NCBI RefSeq assembly: GCF_000165485.1
Contig: NC_014623.1
Location: forward strand, 5,102,893-5,166,892
DNA: 64,000 nucleotides
Direction of reading: 5' to 3'
DNA from: Stigmatella aurantiaca DW4/3-1
GTDB lineage: Bacteria; Myxococcota; Myxococcia; Myxococcales; Myxococcaceae
Made by a program: the position numbers and the translations under genes
Shown here: positions 53,780-62,669 of the stretch, one piece after another
Layout of the letters: each line of letters opens with the position of its first letter
Position numbering within the stretch: the stretch's first letter is position 1
Notes under the pieces: generated by a model
What the model was told of the DNA's origin: nothing
Database searches by the model: none
The model's input: the letters and a program-made list of their open reading frames with translations, nothing else

Positions 53780-55723
53780 ATGACGCTCGCTCCGACGCGC
53801 CTCTCTGAGCGGGCCCGGTTGTCCCTCTCGGTGCTGCTCCTGTTCTCGGCCTTGGCCCTGTTCTTTTTCGTGCTGCAGTCTCACCAGGGCGCGGCCCAAG
53901 CGGAGCGCAGGGTGCTGGAGCACGCCCTGGACATCACCCGCTTGCTGGCCCGCGCCACCGCGCCCGCGCTGGAGGAAGGGGATGCGGAGAAGGGCCAGCG
54001 GCACCTCGAGATGCTTGCGTTCGTTCCCGGGGCGCTCTTCGGCCTGCTGATGCGCGAGGAGGGGACGCCCCTGGCCTCCTGGAACCCGGAGCGTGTTCCG
54101 AAAGAGGCCCTGGACGCCTCCCGGCAAGTGCACCTGCTGGAGCAAGAGGCCGTGGTGCGTCTCCCCCTGAGCCTCTCGGGGAAGAGGCGAGGCACGTTGC
54201 TCGTGGGCTTCAGCCTCGCGGGGTTGCGGCTGGAGCGTCAGCAGCACCGGCAGCACGCTTTCCTCCTGGCGGCCCTGCTGCTGGGCATGGGCGTGTGGGT
54301 GATGCTCTGGCTGCGCGCGTGGATGGACAGAGCCGGTCCGGCACAGCCCCAGCCCCAGCCCCAGCCAAAGGACGCAGGGGCCAGGGAAGCCTCGCTGACG
54401 AGCATGCGGGAGCAACTGGAGGAACAGAAGGTTCTGCTGGCATCCCAGGGGCAGGCGTTGCGCAGCGCGCAGGATCAGCTCGTCATCGCCGACCGGCGCA
54501 GCACCCTGGGAACCCTCTCGGCGGGGGTGGCCCATGAGATCAACAACCCGCTGGCCTACATCACCGCCAACATCCAGTTCTCCCTCCAGGAGATGCAGCG
54601 CCTGGTGAAGGAGCACCTCCCCGAGGCCTCGCTCCCGGAGGACTCGGAAGACTGGGAGGAGGTGTTCAGCGCCCTCTCCGAGGCCAACGATGGGTGCTCG
54701 CGCGTGCAGCACATCGTCCTGAGCCTCAAGGCGTTCTCCTGCGGGGACGATGACAAGCGCACGCCCACGGCGCTGGCGCCGGTGCTCACGGCCGCCATGA
54801 ACATGGCCGGCAATGAGATTCGCCACCGGGCCCGGCTGGTGCATGACTTTCAGGACGTTCCCCCCGTGGATGGCAACGAGGTCCGGCTCTCGCAGGTCTT
54901 CCTCAACCTGCTCATCAATGCCTCGCATGCCGTCGAGCCGGGACACCTGGAGCGGAACGAGATCCGCGTCGCCACCCGCATGGGAGAGGATGGCCGGGTG
55001 CGGGTGAGCATCTCCGACACGGGCAAGGGGATGACCCCGGAGATCCTCAGCCGCCTCTTCACCCCCTTCTTCACCACCAAGCCCGTGGGGAAGGGGACGG
55101 GATTGGGGCTGTCCGTCTGCCAGGGCATCGTCAACAGTCTGGGAGGTCACATCGAGGTCCAGAGCCAGCCGGGCCAGGGCAGCACGTTCACGGTGGTGCT
55201 GCCCGTGTCGGCCTCGGTCCTGGGGGAGGCGCCGGAGGCCCCGGCGTCCCAGCCCCAGGTGAAGCGCTCGCGCATCCTGGTGGTGGACGACGAGCTCCGT
55301 GTTGGGAGCGCGCTGCGCAGGGCGCTGGGGCGGGAGCACGACGTGCTCGTGGTGCAGGGGGCCCGCGAGGCCTTGTGCCAGCTGCGCCAGGGGCCTCGCT
55401 TCGAGGTGATTCTGTGCGATGTGATGATGCCGGGGATGAATGGCATGGAGTTCTTCTCCGAGGTGGAGCGGACCTGTCCCACGCAGACGGAGGCCGTCCT
55501 CTTCCTGACCGGCGGGGCCTTCACGGAAGCAACCCATTCCTTCCTCGAGCAGCATCGGGCGCGGGTCTTGCGCAAGCCCATCGACATGGATGTCTTGCGC
55601 GAGGAGCTGCGCGTCCGGATCGAAGGCCGGGTCCCGGCGCCCCGCATGCCCGTCCAGGGCAACGCTTCTTCCAAGAGGGCCTGTCTCGTGCAGGCTCGCG
55701 AGGCGTCTGAGCGGTCGGCATAG
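53780..55723 (+). CDS. Hybrid sensor histidine kinase with C-terminal receiver
   Basis: A 647-residue membrane kinase. Two transmembrane helices (about 15-34 and 160-179) flank a periplasmic sensor of about 125 residues. A proline-glutamine linker (PQPQPQPQPK) and a coiled coil (about 205-238) follow. The HisKA-type H-box has H252 in LSAGVAHEINNPLAYI. The ATPase has N-box FLNLLINASHAV and G boxes DTGKGM and GTGLGLSV. The receiver ends the protein, with DD in ILVVDDE, D547 in ILCDVMMPGMNG and K in VLRKPID. The ATG at 53780 has GGAGG upstream and gives the N terminus before the first membrane helix. The neighbouring RsbQ-like gene could supply its signal; this is inference. Confidence 0.92.
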   Translation: MTLAPTRLSERARLSLSVLLLFSALALFFFVLQSHQGAAQAERRVLEHALDITRLLARATAPALEEGDAEKGQRHLEMLAFVPGALFGLLMREEGTPLASWNPERVPKEALDASRQVHLLEQEAVVRLPLSLSGKRRGTLLVGFSLAGLRLERQQHRQHAFLLAALLLGMGVWVMLWLRAWMDRAGPAQPQPQPQPKDAGAREASLTSMREQLEEQKVLLASQGQALRSAQDQLVIADRRSTLGTLSAGVAHEINNPLAYITANIQFSLQEMQRLVKEHLPEASLPEDSEDWEEVFSALSEANDGCSRVQHIVLSLKAFSCGDDDKRTPTALAPVLTAAMNMAGNEIRHRARLVHDFQDVPPVDGNEVRLSQVFLNLLINASHAVEPGHLERNEIRVATRMGEDGRVRVSISDTGKGMTPEILSRLFTPFFTTKPVGKGTGLGLSVCQGIVNSLGGHIEVQSQPGQGSTFTVVLPVSASVLGEAPEAPASQPQVKRSRILVVDDELRVGSALRRALGREHDVLVVQGAREALCQLRQGPRFEVILCDVMMPGMNGMEFFSEVERTCPTQTEAVLFLTGGAFTEATHSFLEQHRARVLRKPIDMDVLREELRVRIEGRVPAPRMPVQGNASSKRACLVQAREASERSA

Positions 55724-55790
55724 GGGGACACGGCACGTTCTCCCCATGGGCCCTTGCCCCGGTGGCGGGTTGACGTTCAGATGCCCCCCT

Positions 55791-57107
55791 ATGCAGACCC
55801 CTTCGTCCCGCGCGTCCGCGCCGCGCGCCCTCAACCGCCAGGATGCCCGGACACTCGCCCTGGCGGCGCTGGGTGGCGCGCTGGAGTTCTACGACTTCAT
55901 CATCTTCGTGTTCTTCACCGCGGTGATTGGCCAGTTGTTCTTCCCCCCGAGCACCCCGGAGTGGCTGCGCCAGCTCCAGGCCTTCGGGCTGTTCGCGGCC
56001 GGCTACCTGGCGCGCCCCCTGGGCGGCATCGTGATGGCGCACTTCGGGGACCGCACGGGCCGCAAGCGCATGTTCTCGCTGAGCGTGTTCCTGATGGCGG
56101 TCCCCACGTTGTTGATCGGCCTGCTGCCCACCTACGCCACGGCGGGTTACGCGGCGCCGCTGGTGCTGCTGTTGCTGCGCATTCTCCAGGGCGCCGCGGT
56201 GGGCGGGGAGGTGCCTGGGGCCTGGGTGTTCGTCGCCGAGCACGTGCCGGAGCGCCGCGTCGGCTTCGCCTGCGGCACGCTCACCGCTGGGCTCACGTTT
56301 GGCATCCTCCTGGGCTCGCTGGTGGCCACGGCGATCAACACCATTTATAGCCCCGAGGAGGTGCTGGCCATCGGCTGGCGCTGGCCCTTCCTGGTGGGAG
56401 GGGTCTTCGGGTTCTTCTCCGTCTTCCTGCGCCGCTGGCTGGCCGAGACGCCGGTGTTCGAGGAGATGCGCCAGCGCAAGGCCTTGGTCCAGGAGCTGCC
56501 GCTCAAGGTCGTGCTGCGCGGCCACGGCACCGCGGTGGCCGTGTCGATGCTGGTCACCTGGGTGCTGACCGCCGCCATCGTGGTGGTGGTGCTGATGACG
56601 CCCACGCTGATGCAGAAGATTCACGGCATCCCCCCGGCCCAGGCGCTGCGGGCCAACAGCCTGGCCACGGTGAGCCTCACGCTGGGGTGCGTGGGCTTTG
56701 GGCTTGCCACGGATCGCTTCGGGGTGGGGTGGATGCTGGGGGTGGGCAGCCTCTTGCTGCTCGGGGCGACGTACCTGCTCTACCTCGGCGTGGGCAGGGC
56801 GCCGGAGCACCTGGCCGCGCTGTACGCCGTGACGGGCGCGTGCGTGGGCGTGGTCGGCGTGGTGCCCACCGTCATGGTGCGCGCCTTTCCCGCGGAGGTG
56901 CGCTTCTCCGGGCTCTCGTTCTCGTACAACGTGGCCTATGCCCTGTTCGGAGGGCTGACGCCGCTGGTGGTGACGTTGCTCGTGAAGAACACGCCCCTGG
57001 CTCCCGCGCATTACGTGGCCGCCCTGTGTGGCGTGGGGCTCGCCGTGGCGATCTACCTGCTGACGGCGGGCCGCTCGCGCTTCGCCGGGACGAATTCCCT
57101 GGGGTGA
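55791..57107 (+). CDS. MFS transporter, metabolite:proton symporter (MHS/ProP-like) family
   Basis: A 438-residue importer-type MFS protein of the metabolite:H+ symporter family (ProP, KgtP, citrate and shikimate carriers). Diagnostic phrases are GALEFYDFIIFVFFTA near TM1, GYLARPLGGIVMAHFGDRTGRK at the TM2-TM3 loop and LRILQGAAVGGEVPGAWVF in TM4. About 12 hydrophobic segments are seen. The ATG at 55791 precedes a basic N terminus. Substrate is probably an organic acid or osmolyte but not defined. It converges on the DHA2 exporter gene. Confidence 0.9.
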   Translation: MQTPSSRASAPRALNRQDARTLALAALGGALEFYDFIIFVFFTAVIGQLFFPPSTPEWLRQLQAFGLFAAGYLARPLGGIVMAHFGDRTGRKRMFSLSVFLMAVPTLLIGLLPTYATAGYAAPLVLLLLRILQGAAVGGEVPGAWVFVAEHVPERRVGFACGTLTAGLTFGILLGSLVATAINTIYSPEEVLAIGWRWPFLVGGVFGFFSVFLRRWLAETPVFEEMRQRKALVQELPLKVVLRGHGTAVAVSMLVTWVLTAAIVVVVLMTPTLMQKIHGIPPAQALRANSLATVSLTLGCVGFGLATDRFGVGWMLGVGSLLLLGATYLLYLGVGRAPEHLAALYAVTGACVGVVGVVPTVMVRAFPAEVRFSGLSFSYNVAYALFGGLTPLVVTLLVKNTPLAPAHYVAALCGVGLAVAIYLLTAGRSRFAGTNSLG

Positions 57108-57128
57108 GGCGCCGCCCGGGCGGGCGCC

Positions 57129-58571
57129 TCATTCCCGCGTGCGGCCACTGATGCTGGCCCCCGCGCTGGGGGGCAGGCGCTGGTAGATCGGTCCGGCCAG
57201 CGCCGACACCAGCCCCACGGCGAGGAAGGGCAGGATGAAGCGCTCGGGCGTCAGGGCCTCCTCGCTCTGCCCGCGCGCCACGTGCAACATCAGGCCGCCG
57301 AAGCTGATGCCCAGGCTCAGGCCCACCTGCTGGAGCACCACCGAGAGGGTGGAGGCATTGCTGATGGTGGACGGGGGGATTTCCGCGTACGCCACGGTGT
57401 TGATGGCCGTGAACTGCATGGACCGCATGAAACCGGCAATCGCCAGCAAGGCGACGATGAGGGGAATCGGCGTCGCGTGACGGAAGGCCGCTGGCGCCGC
57501 GGTCAGCACCGCGGTGGCGAGGTTGGAGACGATCAGCGTGTTCCGGAAGCCAAACCGTTTGATCACCGAGGGGGCCACGGACTTGCAGGCCAGGGCGCCC
57601 ACGCTCGTCCCGATGGTGACGAGCCCCGCTTCGAGGGGGGTCCACCCCAGCGCCACCTGGAACAGCAGGGGGAGCAGGAACGGCGTCGCGCCCAGCCCCA
57701 GCCGCAGCAGGGTGCCTCCCAGGAGGCTGGCCCGGAACGTGAGGTAGCGCAGCAGGCGGAGGTTCAGCACGGGGCGCTCGGTTTTTCGCGCGTGCTCGAT
57801 GTAAAGCCCCGTGGCCACCAGCGCGACGACCGCCACGGCGGCCTGCGCGACGGGCGGAATGAGACCGATGCCCGCGGTCTCGGCCAGCCCCATCCACGAG
57901 GTGATGGCGACGGCGGCGAGAACGAATCCCTTGGTATCGAACGGACCGGGATCGGGCTGGTGCAAGGACGGCACGAAGCGCATCACCGCCGCCATGCCCA
58001 GCAGCCCCACTGGAACGTTGATGAAGAAGATCCACGGCCAGTCCGCGACGCCCAGGATGAGGCCCGCCAGGGGAGGACCCACGAGGGGACCGATGAGCGC
58101 GGGCATGGTGAACCAGCTCATCGCCGAGACGAGCCGCTCGCGCGGCGCCACGCCCACGACGATCAGCCGCCCCACGGGCGTCATCATCGCCCCGCCCACG
58201 CCCTGGAGGGTGCGGAAGAGGACCAGCTGGACCAGCGACTGGGAGAAGCCGCAGAGGACCGAGCTCACCAGGAAGACGCCCATGGCGATCATGAACACGC
58301 GCCGGGGGCCATACTTGTCGGCGGCCCAGCCGCTGGCCGGCGCCACCACGGCCAGCGCCAGGATGTAGGACGTCAACGCCAGCTTCAGGTGGACCGGATC
58401 CGTGTGGAACGCGGTGGCGAGCGTGGGCAGGGCCGTGGACAGGGCCGTGGAGTCGATGAACTCCATGAGCAGCGCGCTGGCCACGGCCATCGAGGCCAAC
58501 TGGGGGCCGCGCCCCGAGGGGGCGGTGGGTGCGGCGGGGGAGGGGCGGGAGTCTGCGGGGGCCTCGGACAC
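57129..58571 (-). CDS. MFS drug exporter, DHA2 (EmrB/QacA) family
   Basis: A 480-residue exporter. It has about 14 hydrophobic segments, TM1 with the conserved acidic residue in LLMEFIDSTALSTALPTL, the loop GWAADKYGPRRVFM and motif C-like PLVGPPLAG near TM5. This fits proton-coupled drug:H+ antiporters. The start is GTG at 58571 with AAAGG upstream. No regulator is adjacent in this window. It lies between a convergent MHS transporter and the codirectional GH2 gene, whose stop is 54 bases upstream. Confidence 0.88.
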   Translation of the reverse strand: MSEAPADSRPSPAAPTAPSGRGPQLASMAVASALLMEFIDSTALSTALPTLATAFHTDPVHLKLALTSYILALAVVAPASGWAADKYGPRRVFMIAMGVFLVSSVLCGFSQSLVQLVLFRTLQGVGGAMMTPVGRLIVVGVAPRERLVSAMSWFTMPALIGPLVGPPLAGLILGVADWPWIFFINVPVGLLGMAAVMRFVPSLHQPDPGPFDTKGFVLAAVAITSWMGLAETAGIGLIPPVAQAAVAVVALVATGLYIEHARKTERPVLNLRLLRYLTFRASLLGGTLLRLGLGATPFLLPLLFQVALGWTPLEAGLVTIGTSVGALACKSVAPSVIKRFGFRNTLIVSNLATAVLTAAPAAFRHATPIPLIVALLAIAGFMRSMQFTAINTVAYAEIPPSTISNASTLSVVLQQVGLSLGISFGGLMLHVARGQSEEALTPERFILPFLAVGLVSALAGPIYQRLPPSAGASISGRTRE

Positions 58572-58624
58572 GCTGGCCTTTATGCTCCCGCCCCGGGACC
58601 CCTGTCACGCAGGGGCTCTTCGGC

Positions 58625-61387
58625 TTAGGGCGCCCAGGGCGAGACTACATTCCAGCTAACATCCGCGTTGTAGGAGGCGTTGCCGTTCCAACCGCCGCCG
58701 CTTCCATCGGCGATCCACACCTCGGCCGCATAGTGGCGGATGTGGCGCCCCGGGTAGTTGACGGCCTCGAGCGAGACGCCGGTCCCGGAGAGCCCGGGCT
58801 GCGCGCAGAAGGTGGCGTCCTGGTCGAAGAGCGCCGAGCCATCCCGGGCGTTCTTCCGGACGCGATCGCTGGCGTGGCGCAGGTAGTGGCCGGGGAAGTT
58901 CCGCGACTCGAACGAGTAGCAGCTCGCGTCGGCCAGGCCGGTGACGATCCGGTAGGTCGCGTCCTGCTTGAGCGTCGCGCTGCTGTTGCCATCCACCACC
59001 TCGGTGTAAGCCAGATCCGCGGAGTGGCGCAGGTAGCGGTTGGTGAAGCCCGCCGTCGTCACCTGGAGGGAGGTGTAGGCGTTCACCGGCAGCTCCACGC
59101 CGCTCTTCCACCAGGGCGGGGCCAGGGCCCACGTGGCGTCCTGCCGGAAGCCCAAGGTGTCCGCGAACGCGTCGACCCAGAGTTCGGAGTTCCGGTGACG
59201 CAGGTAGAAGCCGGGCTTGTTCTTGGACTCCAGGGAGAAGTTGCCCGAGCCATCGAGCGCCGCGCGGCCGCAGAAGGTGGCGTCCTGGGCGAAGAGCGCC
59301 GAGCCATCGTTCGCGTCCTTGCGGATGCGGGAGTTGAAGTGCCGCAGGTAGTGGCCAGGGAAGTTGCGCGACTCGAACGAGTAGCAGGCCGCATCCCCCA
59401 GGCCCGGGACGATCTTGAAGGTCGCGTCCTTCTTGAGGGTGCCCTCGCTCGCGGCGTTGATGGAGACGGTGGTGCCCAGCGAGTCGCTGTGCCGCATGTA
59501 GCGGTCGGTCAGGCCCGGCGTCGCCACCTGGAACGAGCGGAACTGCTGGAGCGGCAGCGGGCCCTGGTTGTTGAGCTGCCGGGAGGCGGCGATCAGGCTG
59601 TCGTGGGCCGCGCGGACCTGCGCCACGTTCGGCTTCATGATGACCCGGTCATAGGTCAGCATGCCGTTGATCTCGTTCTCCACGTCGGTGATCTCCGTGT
59701 ACACCGCCGCGCTCAGGCCCGGGTTGCTCATCAGGGCCTGGCTGCGCTGCATGAGCCCCACGTAGCGGCTGGTCAGCGCCGCCGCATCGCTCATCATCTC
59801 GTAGCCAAAGCCGTTGCCAGGGCTCCACTCGTGGCCCGTCACCCGCAGGCCCAAGCCGCCGAACTCGCCCAGCACCGCGGCCCGCGTGGCCGAGGGCACC
59901 GGGGAGGCCGGTCCCACGTAGGTGTGCCAATCGGCCACGTCGCCGTTGCCGCCGTCCACGGCGCCACAGCAGTTGATGCCGCTCATGTTGTCCACGAGCC
60001 GGCTGGGATCCCATCCCTTCACCAGGCTCGCCAGCCGGGCCTGGTCGTACTGGCCCCAGCCCTCGTTCAGGACGACCCACAGGATGATCGACGGGGAGCT
60101 GCGGTGCTCGTCCAACATCTCGCGCAGCTCGAGCTCGAACTGGGTCTTCGCCGCCGCCGTCGAAGGGGGCCGCTCCATGGAGGGCATGTCCTGCCAGACG
60201 AGGATGCCCAGCTTGTCGGCCCAGTAGAACCAGCGCTGGGGCTCGACCTTGATGTGCTTGCGGATGAGGTTGTAGCCGAGATCCTTGTGCTTCTGGATGT
60301 CGAACTTGAGCGCCTCATCCGTGGGCGCGGTGTAGATGCCGTCCGGCCAGTAGCCCTGGTCCAGCGTGCCGATCTGGAAGACGAACTGGCCGTTGAGCAC
60401 CGGGCGCAGCGCGCCGCCCACGAGCTTCAGGCCCACCGAGCGCATGCCGAAGTAGCTGGTGGCCTGGTCCACCGTGCTTGTCCCGCTCTTGAGCGCCACG
60501 CGCAGGTCGTAGAGGAAGGGGCTCTCGGGAGACCAGAGCTTGGGGTTGGGCACCGGCAGGCGCAGCTCGCTGCCCACGTTGCCCGTGATGCGGCCCACCT
60601 GGGTGCTGCCATCGAATGCGGCCACCTCGACCGTCTGGCCGTTGATGCCTGCGCCCTGCACCGTCACCTTCAGCGCCTGCCCGGCCACATCCGGCGTCAT
60701 GTCCAGGCGGGTGATGCGCGCCGCGGGGGTCGGCTCCAGCCACACCGTCTGCCAGATGCCCGAGGCCGCCGTGTACCAGATGCCGCCCGGGGCCAGGCGC
60801 TGCTTGCCGAGCGGCTGGTTGCCGTCGCTGGTGGGATCGTACACGCCGACGATCAGCTCGTTGGTGCCCCCGTTGAGGCGATCGGTGATGTCGAAGCTGA
60901 AGCCGTCGAAACCGCCTTGGTGGGAGCCGACCCGCTGGCCGTTGACGTAGACCGTGGCCTCCCAGTCCACCGCGCCAAAGTGGAGCTGAACCCGTCGGCC
61001 GTTCCAGCCCGCGGGCACCGTGAAGGTGCGGCGGTACCACATGCGCTCTTGGTGGCGCTGGATGCCCGAGAGGGCCGATTCAATGGGGAAGGGCACCAGC
61101 ACGCTCTCGGAGAGTGTCTGGTTGAAGGGGGGCGTCTGGCCCGCCGAGGCGTTGGCGAACTGCCACTCACCGTTCAGGTTTTGCCAGTCGCTGCGCACCA
61201 GTTGCGGGCGCGGATATTCGGGCAGTGCGTTGCTGGGGGAGACCTGGGCGGTCCACGGCGTGGACAGGGGGGGCGTCTTGCGAATCCAAGCCGCTTCCGC
61301 GCTCACGGGCGGGAGGAGTCCGCACAACAGGGGAAGCAACAACAGGGCGTTTCGGCTGCGCCTGAGGGATGTCGGGGAGGAGTGCAT
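58625..61387 (-). CDS. Secreted glycoside hydrolase family 2 enzyme with two AbfB modules
   Basis: A 920-residue secreted enzyme. The signal peptide covers about residues 8-32. The GH2 sugar-binding, immunoglobulin-like and TIM-barrel parts run to about 600. The acid/base Glu is E442 in ILWVVLNEGWGQYD, and the likely nucleophile is E508 in AVLGEFGGLG. Two tandem AbfB (CBM42-like) beta-trefoil modules follow, at about 617-770 and 775-918; they share phrases such as CYSFESRNFPGHYLRH and QDATF. AbfB modules usually bind arabinofuranose side chains, so plant or microbial arabinan-containing polymers are likely targets. The ATG at 61387 has AAGGA upstream. The exact glycosidase activity is not fixed by sequence. 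Confidence 0.85.
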   Translation of the reverse strand: MHSSPTSLRRSRNALLLLPLLCGLLPPVSAEAAWIRKTPPLSTPWTAQVSPSNALPEYPRPQLVRSDWQNLNGEWQFANASAGQTPPFNQTLSESVLVPFPIESALSGIQRHQERMWYRRTFTVPAGWNGRRVQLHFGAVDWEATVYVNGQRVGSHQGGFDGFSFDITDRLNGGTNELIVGVYDPTSDGNQPLGKQRLAPGGIWYTAASGIWQTVWLEPTPAARITRLDMTPDVAGQALKVTVQGAGINGQTVEVAAFDGSTQVGRITGNVGSELRLPVPNPKLWSPESPFLYDLRVALKSGTSTVDQATSYFGMRSVGLKLVGGALRPVLNGQFVFQIGTLDQGYWPDGIYTAPTDEALKFDIQKHKDLGYNLIRKHIKVEPQRWFYWADKLGILVWQDMPSMERPPSTAAAKTQFELELREMLDEHRSSPSIILWVVLNEGWGQYDQARLASLVKGWDPSRLVDNMSGINCCGAVDGGNGDVADWHTYVGPASPVPSATRAAVLGEFGGLGLRVTGHEWSPGNGFGYEMMSDAAALTSRYVGLMQRSQALMSNPGLSAAVYTEITDVENEINGMLTYDRVIMKPNVAQVRAAHDSLIAASRQLNNQGPLPLQQFRSFQVATPGLTDRYMRHSDSLGTTVSINAASEGTLKKDATFKIVPGLGDAACYSFESRNFPGHYLRHFNSRIRKDANDGSALFAQDATFCGRAALDGSGNFSLESKNKPGFYLRHRNSELWVDAFADTLGFRQDATWALAPPWWKSGVELPVNAYTSLQVTTAGFTNRYLRHSADLAYTEVVDGNSSATLKQDATYRIVTGLADASCYSFESRNFPGHYLRHASDRVRKNARDGSALFDQDATFCAQPGLSGTGVSLEAVNYPGRHIRHYAAEVWIADGSGGGWNGNASYNADVSWNVVSPWAP

Positions 61388-61970
61388 GGCTTTTCCTTGG
61401 AAGGCGGCCAAGGAGCATTCATCAGTTGATGATGCTTAGTCATGAATTTCTTGAATTGCTGCGCTGCGCCAAAAAACGTTGCCGGACCAGTTCTCAGGCA
61501 GCGGGCATTCTCGGGGACTTCGCGGAGGAAACGCGCGCAGGCTGTCTCTTCTGGAATCTCCTGGGCCCGCAGGTCGAGACACGTCCAGGCCCGGCGCAGC
61601 GCGTGCTCGGCCCAAGCTGGGCTGGGCCGTCTCCTTCGCTTTGCCAGCACCGAGGGCCTCCTCACTCGGTTACCGCACCAGATCTGTTCTGCGCGACCCT
61701 GTTGTCCGACAGGTTTGTTAGCCCCCCCCCCGAGGGCTCACCCGTTCAATCTACCCAGGGGCCGTAGCCGCAGACGCTAGCCCTCAACGTGTCTGCTTGT
61801 CCGACAGGTTCGTGGCAGGCGGCCCGCAGGCCACCCTCCGTCCGACGCTGTCTCCACGTTTCCGACTGCTCGCTTGCTTTTGCTCAACACCCTCTTAGAT
61901 CGCGCAAGGTGGCCTGGCGCTCCACGCTCGAAGAGGTGTCCGAGCACCTCTGGAAAACCGTTACCGACAT
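61388..61970. other. Intergenic region without a recognisable gene
   Basis: About 580 bases upstream of the GH2 gene hold no reading frame I can support on either strand. The GH2 promoter should lie near 61390-61480. A run of ten C followed by GAGGGCT (61722-61739) can form an AGCCC/GGGCT stem, and a 14-base direct repeat is present. The general look is of decayed sequence. Confidence 0.5.
61703..61810. repeat. Perfect 14-base direct repeat, copies 94 bases apart
   Basis: TTGTCCGACAGGTT occurs at 61703-61716 and again at 61797-61810. It could be paired regulator sites for the GH2 gene or traces of a transposition event; the transposase fragment nearby makes the latter possible. Confidence 0.55.
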
Positions 61971-62208
61971 GCTTCCGGTTCAATCTTCAGGAGCGCGGCT
62001 ACTCGGCCGTGCGTGCCAGCCAAGTCGTGGACGAACTTGAGCACCACGTCCTCCTGAAGGCGTGACAGGCAGGCTGGACCGTCCGGAGGGGCACTCACGG
62101 TCTCTCCGGATGGGACCTGGACCGGAGGAGGCGAACCCACCGCAGTCGATGCAGCATCGCTGAAGGGCTCTGAGGATTCCTCCTGCTGGGCATGCTCCAG
62201 CGCGGCGG
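61971..62208 (-). other. Unassigned open frame next to the transposase remnant
   Basis: Directly below the transposase fragment a different minus-strand frame stays open for about 78 codons to a TAA at 61971. It ends in a helix-like stretch (SRLQEDVVLKFVHDLAGTHG, then RVAALLKI). It has no start codon of its own with a ribosome binding site. It may be the C-terminal remnant of a disrupted gene or chance. Confidence 0.25.
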
Positions 62209-62376
62209 CTACGAGCGTTCTCTCGCGTGCACCACCCGTGAGTGCCTGGGCAGGGCGACTCCTCGAAACTCACGCAGCGGATGGAGCCGCTTCTGACTTC
62301 CGGGCAGGTGATTGCCGTCGATGACTCGGACGCGATAGCCCTCGGCCCACGGCTTCTGGCCTATCCGCAAGGGCTT
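62209..62376 (-). pseudogene. Fragment of an IS4-type DDE transposase
   Basis: Translation on the minus strand gives about 55 residues containing GYRVRVIDGNHLPGSQ and KRLHPLREFRGVALPRHSRV. The D-G-N-H-L phrase followed by a basic L-R-x-x-R stretch is characteristic of the catalytic region of IS4-family transposases. Both ends of the enzyme are missing, and the frame stops at a TAG. The fragment abuts the Ser/Thr kinase fragment at about 62377. Confidence 0.6.
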
Positions 62377-62588
62377 CACCAGGAGAGGATCTGGGCTTCC
62401 CGGGTGAAGCGGAAGGCCACCTCTGGGTTCGTCGGCTTGAGGGCCACCGTACGGCCCGTGTGGCCATCCCAGGCCTGATAGACGAGGCCCATGCCGCCTC
62501 GGCCCTCGAGCCGCTGGAGGGTGAAGCGGCCAGCGAGGACGGTACCCGGGGGCAGCAGGGGCGCAAACATCGCGGATGAGGGCTGCAT
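62376..62588 (-). pseudogene. N-terminal fragment of a Ser/Thr protein kinase
   Basis: Seventy residues from an ATG at 62588 match the start of a bacterial Hanks-type kinase. LPPGTVLAGRFTLQRLEGRG is followed by the glycine-rich loop GGMGLVYQAWD, then VALK, and the frame breaks at REAQILSW where the kinase would go on to the next helix. The stop falls exactly where the transposase fragment begins, so the gene was probably interrupted by an insertion and its 3' part lost. It is divergent from miaA. Confidence 0.75.
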
Positions 62589-62669
62589 TCGATGTGAAGT
62601 CTAGCGCCGTGGTTGGCGGAGGGAGGGGAGGGTGGTAGGCCTTCTGTTCACCTTGGAGCCCACCCTCCC

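Noticed and set aside
54345-54372. Tandem CCCCAG repeat
   Set aside because: It encodes the Pro-Gln linker of the hybrid kinase and is most simply a low-complexity protein linker.
58529-61429. Plus-strand 966-codon open frame over the GH2 gene
   Set aside because: It is antisense to the well-supported GH2/AbfB enzyme and shows repetitive Arg/Gly/Val composition without motifs.
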